Origin: Pseudomonadota bacterium | GTDB lineage: Bacteria; Desulfobacterota; Syntrophorhabdia; Syntrophorhabdales; Syntrophorhabdaceae | Reading direction: 5' to 3' | Assembly (NCBI GenBank): GCA_026388315.1 | Contig: JAPLKA010000054.1 | Span: 1 to 64,000, forward strand | DNA length: 64,000 bases | Shown: one piece after another, positions 17,713-24,295 of the stretch | Numbering within the stretch: position 1 is the stretch's first letter | Layout: the number at the start of each line of letters is the position of its first letter | The notes under the pieces: generated by a model | What the model was told of the DNA's origin: nothing | What the model saw: the letters and a program-made list of their open reading frames with translations, nothing else | Databases searched by the model: none | Position numbers and translations under genes: made by a program

Positions 17713-19149
17713 ATGGGTCTTAAAACAAAAGAGGAATATATCGAATCTATCCGGGCTCTCAAGCCGGTGGCATATATGTTTGGAGAGCGCCTCACAAACA
17801 TCGTAGATAACCCCCGTATCCGCGCAGGCATTGAAGCAACAGGAGCTACATACGATTTGGCAGAAAAGCCGGAAAACCGTGATCTTATGGTTACCACAAG
17901 TCCGCTCATCAATGAGCCGGTAAGCCGCTTTACGCTTCCGCCTGCGAGTATCGAAGACCTCGTGGCCCGGGTAAAGGTGAACCGGAAAGTTGCCAATTAT
18001 GTAGGAACGTGCCACCAGAGGTGCACAGGCCTTGATTGTCTGTCCACGTTATCTATTGTGACCTACGATATTGACCGGAAATACGGGACTAACTACAATA
18101 AAAATTTTATTGAATTTTTAAAGTATATGCAGAAAAATGATCTCACCGGAAATGCCGGCGTTACGGACGTAAAAGGCGACCGTTCCCTCAATCCAAGCGA
18201 GCAGGTGGACAAGGACATGTTCCTCCGGGTCGTTGAAAAACGTGACGACGGGATTGTCGTTCGAGGGGCAAAGGCCCATCAGACCGGTTCTCTCTCGTCC
18301 CATGAAATCATCGTGCTTCCTACCAGGGCAATGGGCAAGGCGGATGTAGACTACTCGGTCTCCTTTGCCATTCCATCAGATACAAAGGGATTGATTCACG
18401 TAGTCGGCAGGTCCACCCTCGATATGCGGGAACTGGATGGCGCCGATTGCGGAAACGTTTTCTATTCCAAATACTGCCCGACTCTCATCTTTGATGATGT
18501 TTTTGTGCCGTGGGAAAGGGTCTTTATGTGCGGCGAGACAGAATTTGCAGCAGAAATGGTTATCAAGTTTTCCTCCTTCCACCGTCAAAGCCATGGCGGA
18601 TGCAAATCCGGAAAGATCGACTGCATGATCGGTACAGCTCTCACTATGATGGACTATAACGGCACTTCCAAGGCCGGTCACCTGAAGCAGAAGGTTATCG
18701 ATATGATACACAGGGCGGAAACTCTCTACGGCTGCTGCCTTGCCTCTTCCTATGAAGGGCAGAAACAGCCTTCCGGAAGTTACTTTATCGACACGGTACT
18801 TGCCAACGCCTCCAAGATCCACGAGGGCAGGGAAATGGCTGAAGCTACCAGATTGATGATAGATGCCTGCGGTGGCTTTGTTGCGGATTTACCTTCTGAC
18901 AGAGATTTTGAGAACCCCGAAATTGGCGGTCTCCTGAAGAAGTACCTGAAAGGTGTTGATGGCGTTCCTGTTGAAAACAGGGTCAGGATGTACAGGTTAG
19001 CGGAAAAGCTGGCGCTTGAAAGCGCTGATACAATTTCCGATATCCATGGTGGCGGTTCCCCTGAAGCGCATCGTGTGACCATTTTCCGTGAAACCGATAC
19101 AGCGGCTAAGAAAAAAGCAGCCAAGAGACTGGCAGGGATTAAGGATTAA
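17713..19149 (+). CDS. 4-hydroxybutyryl-CoA dehydratase/vinylacetyl-CoA isomerase homologue with altered active site
   Basis: 478 aa, full length for the FAD/[4Fe-4S] AbfD family (HpaB fold). The iron-sulfur ligands corresponding to C99, C103, H292 and C299 of the Clostridium aminobutyricum enzyme are present (C100 and C104 in GTCHQRCTGLD; H290 and C297 in FHRQSHGGCK), as are AHQTG and KGDR. Aligning with my recollection of that enzyme, however, E257 becomes C255, Y296 becomes H294 and E455 becomes S442. The family fold and cofactors are thus supported, but canonical 4-hydroxybutyryl-CoA dehydration is doubtful. RBS AAGGAGG precedes the ATG. The regulator upstream and ligase genes nearby suggest a fermentative acyl-CoA route. 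Confidence 0.85.
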   Translation: MGLKTKEEYIESIRALKPVAYMFGERLTNIVDNPRIRAGIEATGATYDLAEKPENRDLMVTTSPLINEPVSRFTLPPASIEDLVARVKVNRKVANYVGTCHQRCTGLDCLSTLSIVTYDIDRKYGTNYNKNFIEFLKYMQKNDLTGNAGVTDVKGDRSLNPSEQVDKDMFLRVVEKRDDGIVVRGAKAHQTGSLSSHEIIVLPTRAMGKADVDYSVSFAIPSDTKGLIHVVGRSTLDMRELDGADCGNVFYSKYCPTLIFDDVFVPWERVFMCGETEFAAEMVIKFSSFHRQSHGGCKSGKIDCMIGTALTMMDYNGTSKAGHLKQKVIDMIHRAETLYGCCLASSYEGQKQPSGSYFIDTVLANASKIHEGREMAEATRLMIDACGGFVADLPSDRDFENPEIGGLLKKYLKGVDGVPVENRVRMYRLAEKLALESADTISDIHGGGSPEAHRVTIFRETDTAAKKKAAKRLAGIKD

Positions 19150-19182
19150 AAAGACTCAAAAATAGAAGCAGTCATCTCTGAT

Positions 19183-19238
19183 ACTGCCCGTATTTTCTGC
19201 TTGAATGATAAAACAAAAAGGAGAAAAATACGGGCAGT
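19183..19238 (+). terminator. Hairpin after the dehydratase-like gene
   Basis: ACTGCCCGTATTTTC and its complement AAAATACGGGCAGT are about 24 bases apart, 34 bases downstream of the stop codon, followed by TTTATCC. The right arm is also the start of dispersed repeat family 2, so the structure may be repeat-derived. Confidence 0.45.
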
Positions 19239-19283
19239 TTATCCATCAATTCAGGCTCTTCCGGTTTTTGCGTACTTGCATAA
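19225..19283 (+). repeat. Dispersed repeat family 2, short form, copy 1
   Basis: AAATACGGGCAGTTT, then TCAGGCTCTTCCGG and TTTTTGCGTACTTGCATAA. The same blocks in the same order occur at 23961-24020. The core CCGGTTTTTGCGTACTT is the complement of AAGTACG(C/T)AAGAACCGG found in the long form at 20446-20541, with the copy at 26063-26159 reading AAGAACCTG instead. Lies just downstream of the VapC gene. Confidence 0.7.
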
Positions 19284-19322
19284 GGGACGACGATGATCGC
19301 ATAGAGAAAGCAGAATTACATG

Positions 19323-19739
19323 TTATGGCCTTAAAACATTCAACCCTTCAATCTTCCTGAAATCCTTTTCGTCATAGGTGTAGACAGTTGAAAGACCTTC
19401 TTCGATGCCCCAATAACCCATTACTGCATCTGCAAATTTGACGTTTTGCGTTTCGTAAGCAAGGAGCGCTTTTCTGAATACGTTTTCGAGAGAACATTTC
19501 AGTTGAGGTGTGTTTAAGGTAGCTTCAACGATTTCCCTGATTGTTTTGCGATCAAATTTATACACCTTTTCTAAAACCCATACGATTTCCAAGACAGTTA
19601 CCGGCAAGAGATACAACGTGATTCCTTTATTTCCCGACTCTTTAAGGAGTTTCTCGACAGCCTTGCTCTTGCCTTCATCGTCTTTCGTCAGCAACCGCAG
19701 GATTGCGCTTGTATCAATAAACGCCTTATATCCGCTCAT
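19323..19739 (-). CDS. vapC: PIN-domain toxin of a VapBC-type module
   Basis: PIN-fold ribonuclease, 138 aa from the ATG at 19739, chosen because MSGYKAFIDTSAILRLLTKD is the family N-terminus; the frame is open further upstream. Acidic active-site residues: D in FIDTSA (about 9), E in VLEIVWVLE (about 50), D in KFADAVMG (about 100) and D in TYDEKDF. The start overlaps the antitoxin 3' end by 14 bases, typical for coupled toxin-antitoxin genes. It would cleave RNA (often tRNA or rRNA) when free of its antitoxin. Confidence 0.88.
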   Translation of the reverse strand: MSGYKAFIDTSAILRLLTKDDEGKSKAVEKLLKESGNKGITLYLLPVTVLEIVWVLEKVYKFDRKTIREIVEATLNTPQLKCSLENVFRKALLAYETQNVKFADAVMGYWGIEEGLSTVYTYDEKDFRKIEGLNVLRP

Positions 19740-19959
19740 GGGCAGCCTCCGAAATGGCGAGTTCCCGGATTTCTTCAATCGACGCCTCCATTTTTGGTAA
19801 TGTTCCGATATAGTCAAAGATAGTTTTTCCTCTCTTCAATACAACCTGCCCTTCCTTTTCTTCTATAACAAAAGTCTCGCCTACCTTGAGATCCATTTTT
19901 TTACGGATTGCTTTTGGGATTGTAATCTGCCATTTTGGTAATACCTTTACTGCCTGCAT
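19726..19959 (-). CDS. vapB: AbrB/SpoVT-type antitoxin of a VapBC-type module
   Basis: 77 aa from the ATG at 19959 (MQAVKVLPKWQITIPKAIRK), a swapped-hairpin AbrB domain with the classic QITIPKxIRKKMDLKxGE motif, followed by a C-terminal tail (about 50-77) that would wrap the PIN toxin. It is first in the operon, as usual, and should bind DNA to repress its own promoter. Confidence 0.88.
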   Translation of the reverse strand: MQAVKVLPKWQITIPKAIRKKMDLKVGETFVIEEKEGQVVLKRGKTIFDYIGTLPKMEASIEEIRELAISEAAHERI

Positions 19960-20137
19960 GGTTAACCTCCATAATAAATATCTGACATTCAAAAATTGTA
20001 GCACAATAAAATATTATCTGCCAAATAATAATTGGTAGCCTCGTAAATAAGTTCAGGCTTATAAGGTTGATCGGGAAATGGGCTTTCGCTGGAGGCTTTC
20101 GTTGGCGAAATGAACGGAGGGGAAGGAGCAAAGAGCG

Positions 20138-20275
20138 GAGATTTCCCTCCCGAATAGCGGTCTGAATCTCATCAGAGGTTTTTAAAAGTGAAAACCCGTT
20201 AAGCATCGTCCTTACAGTCTTTCCGTAGATTTTAGCAGTTGCTTGCACTGTGCAAGCAACTGCCTCTGGCAGGCC
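20138..20275 (-). pseudogene. Internal fragment of a ParB-like gene
   Basis: The minus strand encodes GLPEAVACTVQATAKIYGKT, then VRTMLNGFSLLKTSDEIQTA and IREGNL, matching residues about 156-200 of the ParB-like protein at 60048 (DLSEEIACTVHAISQISAKS, then SLLKLPPEIQAEIRSGNL). Homology stops on both sides; the 5' side runs into a YoeB remnant in the opposite orientation. The palindrome at 20235-20263 lies in it. Confidence 0.6.
20235..20263. repeat. Perfect 14-base-arm palindrome in the ParB-like fragment
   Basis: Left arm GCAGTTGCTTGCAC, centre T, right arm GTGCAAGCAACTGC. The equivalent codons of the intact ParB-like gene (60513-60541) hold an equally perfect palindrome with three compensated base-pair differences. 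See findings. Confidence 0.9.
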
Positions 20276-20304
20276 CCGCGAGGTCTCCCCTATCTGTCAT
20301 TGCG

Positions 20305-20421
20305 GGCGACCTCTCCGGCGCCTATTCCCGAAAAATCAACATAAAGCATCGTCTTGTCTATCAGGTCCTTGAAGACATTAAGACGGTAAAGGTTATTCGA
20401 ATGTGGACACATTATGAATAG
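20305..20421 (+). pseudogene. 3' fragment of a YoeB/Txe toxin gene
   Basis: Encodes GDLSGAYSRKINIKHRLVYQ, then VLEDIKTVKVIRMWTHYE and a stop, nearly identical to the C-terminal 38 residues of the intact toxin at 23655-23918. The N-terminal half and any antitoxin are absent. It joins head-to-head with the ParB-like fragment, indicating a rearrangement breakpoint near 20300. Confidence 0.85.
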
Positions 20422-20445
20422 TGAGAAAATATTTGTCGAACAAGT

Positions 20446-20541
20446 CCTCTTTTAGCATGAAAAGTACGTAAGAACCGGATGAACCGTTTTTCTTCAGAGG
20501 AGGTGAAAATCCCCGGAGTGAACATTGCGGCATGACCGGGT
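20446..20541 (+). repeat. Dispersed repeat family 2, long form, copy 1
   Basis: CCTCTTTTAGCATGAAAAGT, then ACGTAAGAACCGGATGAACC, TTTTTCTTCAGAGGAGGTGA and CCCCGGAGTGAACATTGCGG, CATGACCGGGTTT. The second long copy is at 26063-26159. Located directly after the YoeB fragment and before the DUF4143 promoter. Confidence 0.75.
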
Positions 20542-20622
20542 TTGATTGAATGTTTGTATATTGTTATTTGATTATTGGAATTTGCAGTGGGGAAGGGGGA
20601 CGAACAAAAACCCTTTCGCTAC

Positions 20623-20651
20623 TTGACAAACCGCATATCATCGTCTATAAT
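20623..20651 (+). promoter_or_regulatory. Sigma70-type promoter of the DUF4143 gene
   Basis: Perfect TTGACA at 20623-20628 and perfect TATAAT at 20646-20651, spacing 17, with the gene starting 30 bases downstream. The direct repeat TATAATGCA/TATAATGCA overlapping the -10 region (20646-20664) may be an operator. Confidence 0.8.
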
Positions 20652-20681
20652 GCAATTATAATGCATAATGGACGGTAATCA

Positions 20682-21905
20682 ATGTACATTACAAGAACAA
20701 TTGAAGATTACTTTAGAAAGGCTGCTTCTCAGTTTCCGGTAATGCTCGTTACCGGCGCCCGACAGGTAGGGAAAACCACACTTCTCCGTCATCTAAGTGA
20801 TGAAAACAGACTATATGTAACTTTGGACGATCCGCTCATTCTGCGTCTGGCAAAGGAAGACCCCCCTCTGTTCATGCAACGTTTCCCTGCGCCGGTACTG
20901 ATTGATGAGATACAGTATGCACCGGAACTACTCCCATATATCAAAATGGAGGTTGACCGGGACAGGAAGCCTGATATGTTCTGGCTTACCGGATCACAGC
21001 AATTTCATGTAATGAAGAACGTATCCGAGTCTTTGGCGGGGCGGGTAGGCATTGTTCAGCTTCTTGGCCTTTCCAGGCAGGAATGCGTTAGTCAAGGTCA
21101 GAAATCTACCCCATTTCTGCCCGTTCCCGAAGAATTCGACAAACGTGCGTTGTCAGGCGGGTATATCTCATTGAAAGAGTTGTACCGGATTATCTGGCGA
21201 GGCTCTTTCCCGGTCATTGCTTTAGCTGAGGATACTGACCGTGATTTATTTTACAGTTCCTATGTTCAGACATATTTACAGAGAGATATTCGTGATCTTG
21301 CGCGTGTCGGCGATGAGGTGTCTTTTATACGTTTCCTTCGGGCTGCCGCCGCACGCACCGGACAGCTTTTGAATATGGCAGAACTGGCAAGGGACGCTGA
21401 TATTGCTCCCAATACGGCCAAGAACTGGATTTCCATTCTTCAGGCATCGGGGATCATCTATTTGCTGCCATCGTTTCACACAAACATTACCAAGCGGTTG
21501 ATCAAATCCCCGAAACTCTATTTTCTGGATACCGGCATGTGCGCCTATCTTACCGAATGGTCCAGCCCGGAAACGCTCGAAGCGGGTGCCATATCTGGCG
21601 CAATCCTGGAGACATGGATTCTCTCAGAGATTCTGAAAAGCTGGTGGCACAACGGACGCAGTACGCCCTTCTACTATTACAGAGACAAAGACCAGAAAGA
21701 AATTGACTTGCTTATAGTGCAGGACGGAACAGTCTATCCCTTGGAGTTTAAGAAAACCGCCTCGCCTGACAAAAGTATAGCGCGTCATTTTAAAACGCTT
21801 GGAAACCTCAGGATGCCGGTTGGCGGTGGAGCTGTAATATGCCTTGTATCACAGCCTATCCCTCTTACTGCTACAATTACCGCCATCCCTGTCGGTGCAA
21901 TCTGA
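20682..21905 (+). CDS. AAA ATPase with C-terminal DUF4143 domain (second paralogue)
   Basis: 407 aa, same family as the gene at 2339-3577 but clearly diverged. Walker A GARQVGKTT (about 25-33), Walker B VLIDEIQYAPEL (about 71-82), sensor FWLTGSQQF (about 103), a wELARDADIAPNTAKNWI-like winged-helix segment (about 235-255) and the DUF4143 tail with ILETWILSEILKSW, then EIDLLIVQDGTVYPLEFKKT (acidic residues plus E-x-K). Transcribed alone from a consensus promoter. Biological role unestablished; its position among toxin-antitoxin modules fits accessory DNA. Confidence 0.88.
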   Translation: MYITRTIEDYFRKAASQFPVMLVTGARQVGKTTLLRHLSDENRLYVTLDDPLILRLAKEDPPLFMQRFPAPVLIDEIQYAPELLPYIKMEVDRDRKPDMFWLTGSQQFHVMKNVSESLAGRVGIVQLLGLSRQECVSQGQKSTPFLPVPEEFDKRALSGGYISLKELYRIIWRGSFPVIALAEDTDRDLFYSSYVQTYLQRDIRDLARVGDEVSFIRFLRAAAARTGQLLNMAELARDADIAPNTAKNWISILQASGIIYLLPSFHTNITKRLIKSPKLYFLDTGMCAYLTEWSSPETLEAGAISGAILETWILSEILKSWWHNGRSTPFYYYRDKDQKEIDLLIVQDGTVYPLEFKKTASPDKSIARHFKTLGNLRMPVGGGAVICLVSQPIPLTATITAIPVGAI

Positions 21906-22239
21906 AAAATATCGCTGCTGCATAGAAATTTCATTGCGAGGCTCCTTTTCGGGGGTAAAATGGGCACTTTAAGACCAAAAAGTGGATTAAGGATTGATGG
22001 ATTAAAGTAATCCATAATCCCTACTCCCTAATCCAGTATTTTTAAAGGCTTGGTCCGACCCCAATCCCAAAATATCACGATTCGTGTCAGTAGCTCTTAA
22101 GGTTTTCTTCCGCCCGCCCTGTGTAATGAATTTGCTATTCTATTTCACCGGGATATGTATCCGATGTTATCCAATGGGCAGGTGCTACGAAAACGGCGAG
22201 AGGTTGAAGGAAGACACCGATCAAATGCTTTTTTTCGTT
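21906..22239. other. Intergenic region, no gene seen
   Basis: About 330 bases between the DUF4143 gene and the small antitoxin-like gene on the other strand. No protein-like frame or strong terminator is evident; the remaining text is AT-rich with short repeats such as GGATTAAGGATTGATGGATT. Confidence 0.5.
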
Positions 22240-22413
22240 TTAACTGTTGTCAGTTTCCCTTTTCCCCCAATTTGTAAACTTCTGTAGCGCTTCTCTATTA
22301 ATCTCTTCCACGCTTTTCCCTTTATTCTCCTCATGAAGCCTGTGTCTTACCTCATGTAGCTCCCATAATAGTACATCTTCGTTTTTTTTATAGCTATTCC
22401 TATAAGTTTCCAT
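22240..22413 (-). CDS. Small charged protein, candidate antitoxin partner of the PIN protein
   Basis: 57 aa: METYRNSYKKNEDVLLWELH, then EVRHRLHEENKGKSVEEINR and EALQKFTNWGKRETDNS. Helical, very charged, too short for most gene finders. Its ATG lies inside the end of the PIN-domain gene (14-base overlap), so the two are translationally coupled, toxin-like gene first. Small proteins of this type (WELHEIRH pattern) are commonly found beside PIN genes of this kind. Role as antitoxin is inference from context. Confidence 0.7.
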   Translation of the reverse strand: METYRNSYKKNEDVLLWELHEVRHRLHEENKGKSVEEINREALQKFTNWGKRETDNS

Positions 22414-22894
22414 AATTTGCTCCCCCGAACATTTCTAATGAACCGATTTCTATGGTTTTATAATGCAACTTCTTATTAATTTCATGAATTTTTCGCACAG
22501 GATTAATGCTCACTATGTGCTTAAAATTCCATGATGCCAATGCATCAATACCATTCACGGCAGCTATGGCGATATGGCGTGCATCCTCCGGTTCTGAGAC
22601 CGGAATTGCTCCCTTTTTCGTGTACTCACTTGCCAAATAAATGGCTTTTTCAGATTGCTCAAGCACTTTTACATTATGTTTCAATATTAAATCCTTGATA
22701 TTTTGCTTTCTTGTGTTGTTTTCCATTCGCTCAATCTCTTCAATAGTGATGGTGGATATATATAATTCATACTTTGATGCTTGATTCTCAAACCATTTTT
22801 GTGTGATTAACTGCCTTAGTGGCTTTGAATAGTCAAAGTATGCGCTCGGGATTGATGTATCAAGGTACAGCTTAATTTTTATTTTCTTCGGCAT
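22400..22894 (-). CDS. PIN-domain protein, candidate toxin
   Basis: 164 aa from the ATG at 22894 (MPKKIKIKLYLDTSIPSAYF); the open frame extends upstream but without PIN homology. Active-site acids: D in LYLDTSIPS (about 11), E in TITIEEIERM (about 51), D in SEPEDARHIAIA (about 97), and the LASWNFKHIVS motif that in this subfamily replaces the last Asp region. Resembles the VapC-like group annotated as PIN-domain proteins with short downstream partners. Coupled with the 57-codon gene that overlaps its 3' end. Confidence 0.82.
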   Translation of the reverse strand: MPKKIKIKLYLDTSIPSAYFDYSKPLRQLITQKWFENQASKYELYISTITIEEIERMENNTRKQNIKDLILKHNVKVLEQSEKAIYLASEYTKKGAIPVSEPEDARHIAIAAVNGIDALASWNFKHIVSINPVRKIHEINKKLHYKTIEIGSLEMFGGANYGNL

Positions 22895-22962
22895 TGTCAA
22901 TATATTACCACAAATGAATGATGCAGGTAAATTTTTGTGGAGTTTTTTATTTACATAATATT

Positions 22963-23237
22963 TCACGTCTTCTTTTTAATGTCTTCCTGCTCCATGTTTA
23001 GCGTCAACTTATCCAGAAAGAGTGACATCCCTGACGATAAACCATGTATTGCGTAATACTCGCCGTGGAGTGTCCTTAAGTCACTTTCAGCGCCCTTGTC
23101 TCCCTGAAATAATACCCGCGCAAGGCCTTATTGATATTTCTTTCCAGTTGTTGCCGTATTTTTTCATCAGACCGAAGGCATTCCAGTTGAATTTTTCTGC
23201 CTTGTTCTTCATTTTGTACTTTGTCAGTGCCTGACCT
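22963..23237 (-). pseudogene. Frameshifted remnant of an unrecognised gene
   Basis: Two overlapping minus-strand frames together give a protein-like sequence: RSDEKIRQQLERNINKALRG, then YYFRETRALK, continuing after a one-base shift near 23083 as SDLRTLHGEYYAIHGLSSGM, then SLFLDKLTLNMEQEDIKKKT and a stop at 22963. No start codon is available in the first frame (stop just before 23237). I do not recognise the family. It lies upstream of the PIN gene on the same strand. Confidence 0.4.
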
Positions 23238-23358
23238 CTATGCTGTGCTCCTTCCGGCATCATACTGTTAAAACAAGACTGAGAGGTTACATTTTTTTTG
23301 CTTATTTTGATTTTAGCGAAAGGCAAGCTGGTATATCAATTGTTCGCCGTGAATTGAC

Positions 23359-23396
23359 TTGACAACCATGCGATGCTGACGTACTATATGTAGTAC
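23359..23396 (+). promoter_or_regulatory. Promoter with palindromic operator for the Phd/YefM-YoeB operon
   Basis: TTGACA at 23359-23364 and TACTAT at 23382-23387, spacing 17. The palindrome GTACTATATGTAGTAC (23381-23396) covers the -10 box, 20 bases before the antitoxin ATG. This is where an autorepressing YefM-like antitoxin would bind. Confidence 0.7.
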
Positions 23397-23415
23397 GACA
23401 AAGAGGAGATAATAA

Positions 23416-23658
23416 ATGACAACATTATCGGCATCGGAAGCAAGGAAGAAACTATTTAATTTAGTCGATGAGGTGAAGGAAACACATGTTCCTGTTCAGA
23501 TAGTAGGAAAACGCAGTTCAGCAGTTCTGATTTCTGAAGAAGACTGGCGGGCTATAGAAGAAACTCTATATCTTACGTCCATACCGGGTATGCGGGAGTC
23601 CATCAAGAGAGGTCTTAAGACGCCTGTTGAAAGGTGTGCCGAGGAACCGGGCTGGTGA
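23416..23658 (+). CDS. yefM: Phd/YefM-family antitoxin
   Basis: 80 aa. MTTLSASEARKKLFNLVDEV followed by PVQIVGKRSSAVLISEEDW is the typical Phd/YefM DNA-binding N-domain (S-EAR-L..LVD), and the C-terminal tail (IEETLYLTSIPGMRESIKRG) is the toxin-neutralising part seen in YefM partners of YoeB. RBS AGAGGAG precedes the ATG. Its stop overlaps the toxin start (GTGA). The palindrome over its promoter points to autoregulation. Confidence 0.9.
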   Translation: MTTLSASEARKKLFNLVDEVKETHVPVQIVGKRSSAVLISEEDWRAIEETLYLTSIPGMRESIKRGLKTPVERCAEEPGW

Positions 23659-23918
23659 CGTGGCGTTTGGTATATACAAAACAGGCTCAAAAAGACGCAA
23701 AGAAGATAGCGCAGTCCGGCCTCCAATCTGAAGCCTTACGCCTCTTAAATATTCTTCGTAAAGACCCATACCAAAATCCGCCCCGTTTTGAAAAGCTCGT
23801 TGGAGACCTCTCCGGTGCCTATTCCCGAAGAATCAACATACAGCATCGCCTTGTCTATCAGGTTCTTGAAGATATCAAGACGGTAAAGGTTATTCGAATG
23901 TGGACACATTATAAATAG
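23655..23918 (+). CDS. yoeB: YoeB/Txe-family mRNA interferase toxin
   Basis: 87 aa from the GTG at 23655 (MTWRLVYTKQAQKDAKKIAQ), a start chosen for the GTGA overlap and because family members begin M-x-W-x-L/V-x-Y/F. RelE-fold ribosome-dependent RNase: conserved NPPRFEKL, GDLSGAYSRRINIQHRLVYQ and the C-terminal RMWTHYK, which fits the YoeB catalytic H-Y end. Neutralised by the upstream antitoxin. A truncated duplicate of its 3' end lies at 20305-20421. Confidence 0.9.
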   Translation: MTWRLVYTKQAQKDAKKIAQSGLQSEALRLLNILRKDPYQNPPRFEKLVGDLSGAYSRRINIQHRLVYQVLEDIKTVKVIRMWTHYK

Positions 23919-23960
23919 TGAGACAATATTTGGTGAAGTCAATACAGCCAATCGGCAGGA

Positions 23961-24020
23961 AAAAATACGGGCAGTTTGTCTATAAAATCAGGCCCTTCCG
24001 GTTTTTGCGTACTTGCATAA
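23961..24020 (+). repeat. Dispersed repeat family 2, short form, copy 2
   Basis: AAAAATACGGGCAGTTT, then AAAATCAGGCCCTTCCGG and TTTTTGCGTACTTGCATAA, matching 19225-19283. It follows the YoeB gene just as the other copy lies beside VapC. The rest of 24021-24295 is AT-rich with no gene seen. Confidence 0.7.
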
Positions 24021-24295
24021 AGCATCTTTCTTCCTTCCTGCTATACGTAACATAACTTCCTGTACTAATATAGTTTTGGATTTTGTAAACCATCGATGCT
24101 TTCAAGCGGCAACAATCATTTACATATTTGTAATTTTGTATAATTTTATTGTTCAATATGGTATTTTTATGCGGTGATGGGGTCCACCTTTTAACCGCCT
24201 TTCATGGGCTAATGACTCCTACCTATAATGAACCATCTCCTGTAAAAACCTTTTTAAAACAATGAGGGCTTATGGGAGGTTTATGGGAGGAGTAG

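Noticed and set aside
17358-17996. 212-codon minus-strand frame across the GntR end and dehydratase start
   Set aside because: It overlaps two well-supported genes and runs through the family-1 repeat; the translation is not protein-like.
23022-23234. 70-codon plus-strand frame
   Set aside because: Antisense to the decayed minus-strand gene at 22963-23237, which is more protein-like.
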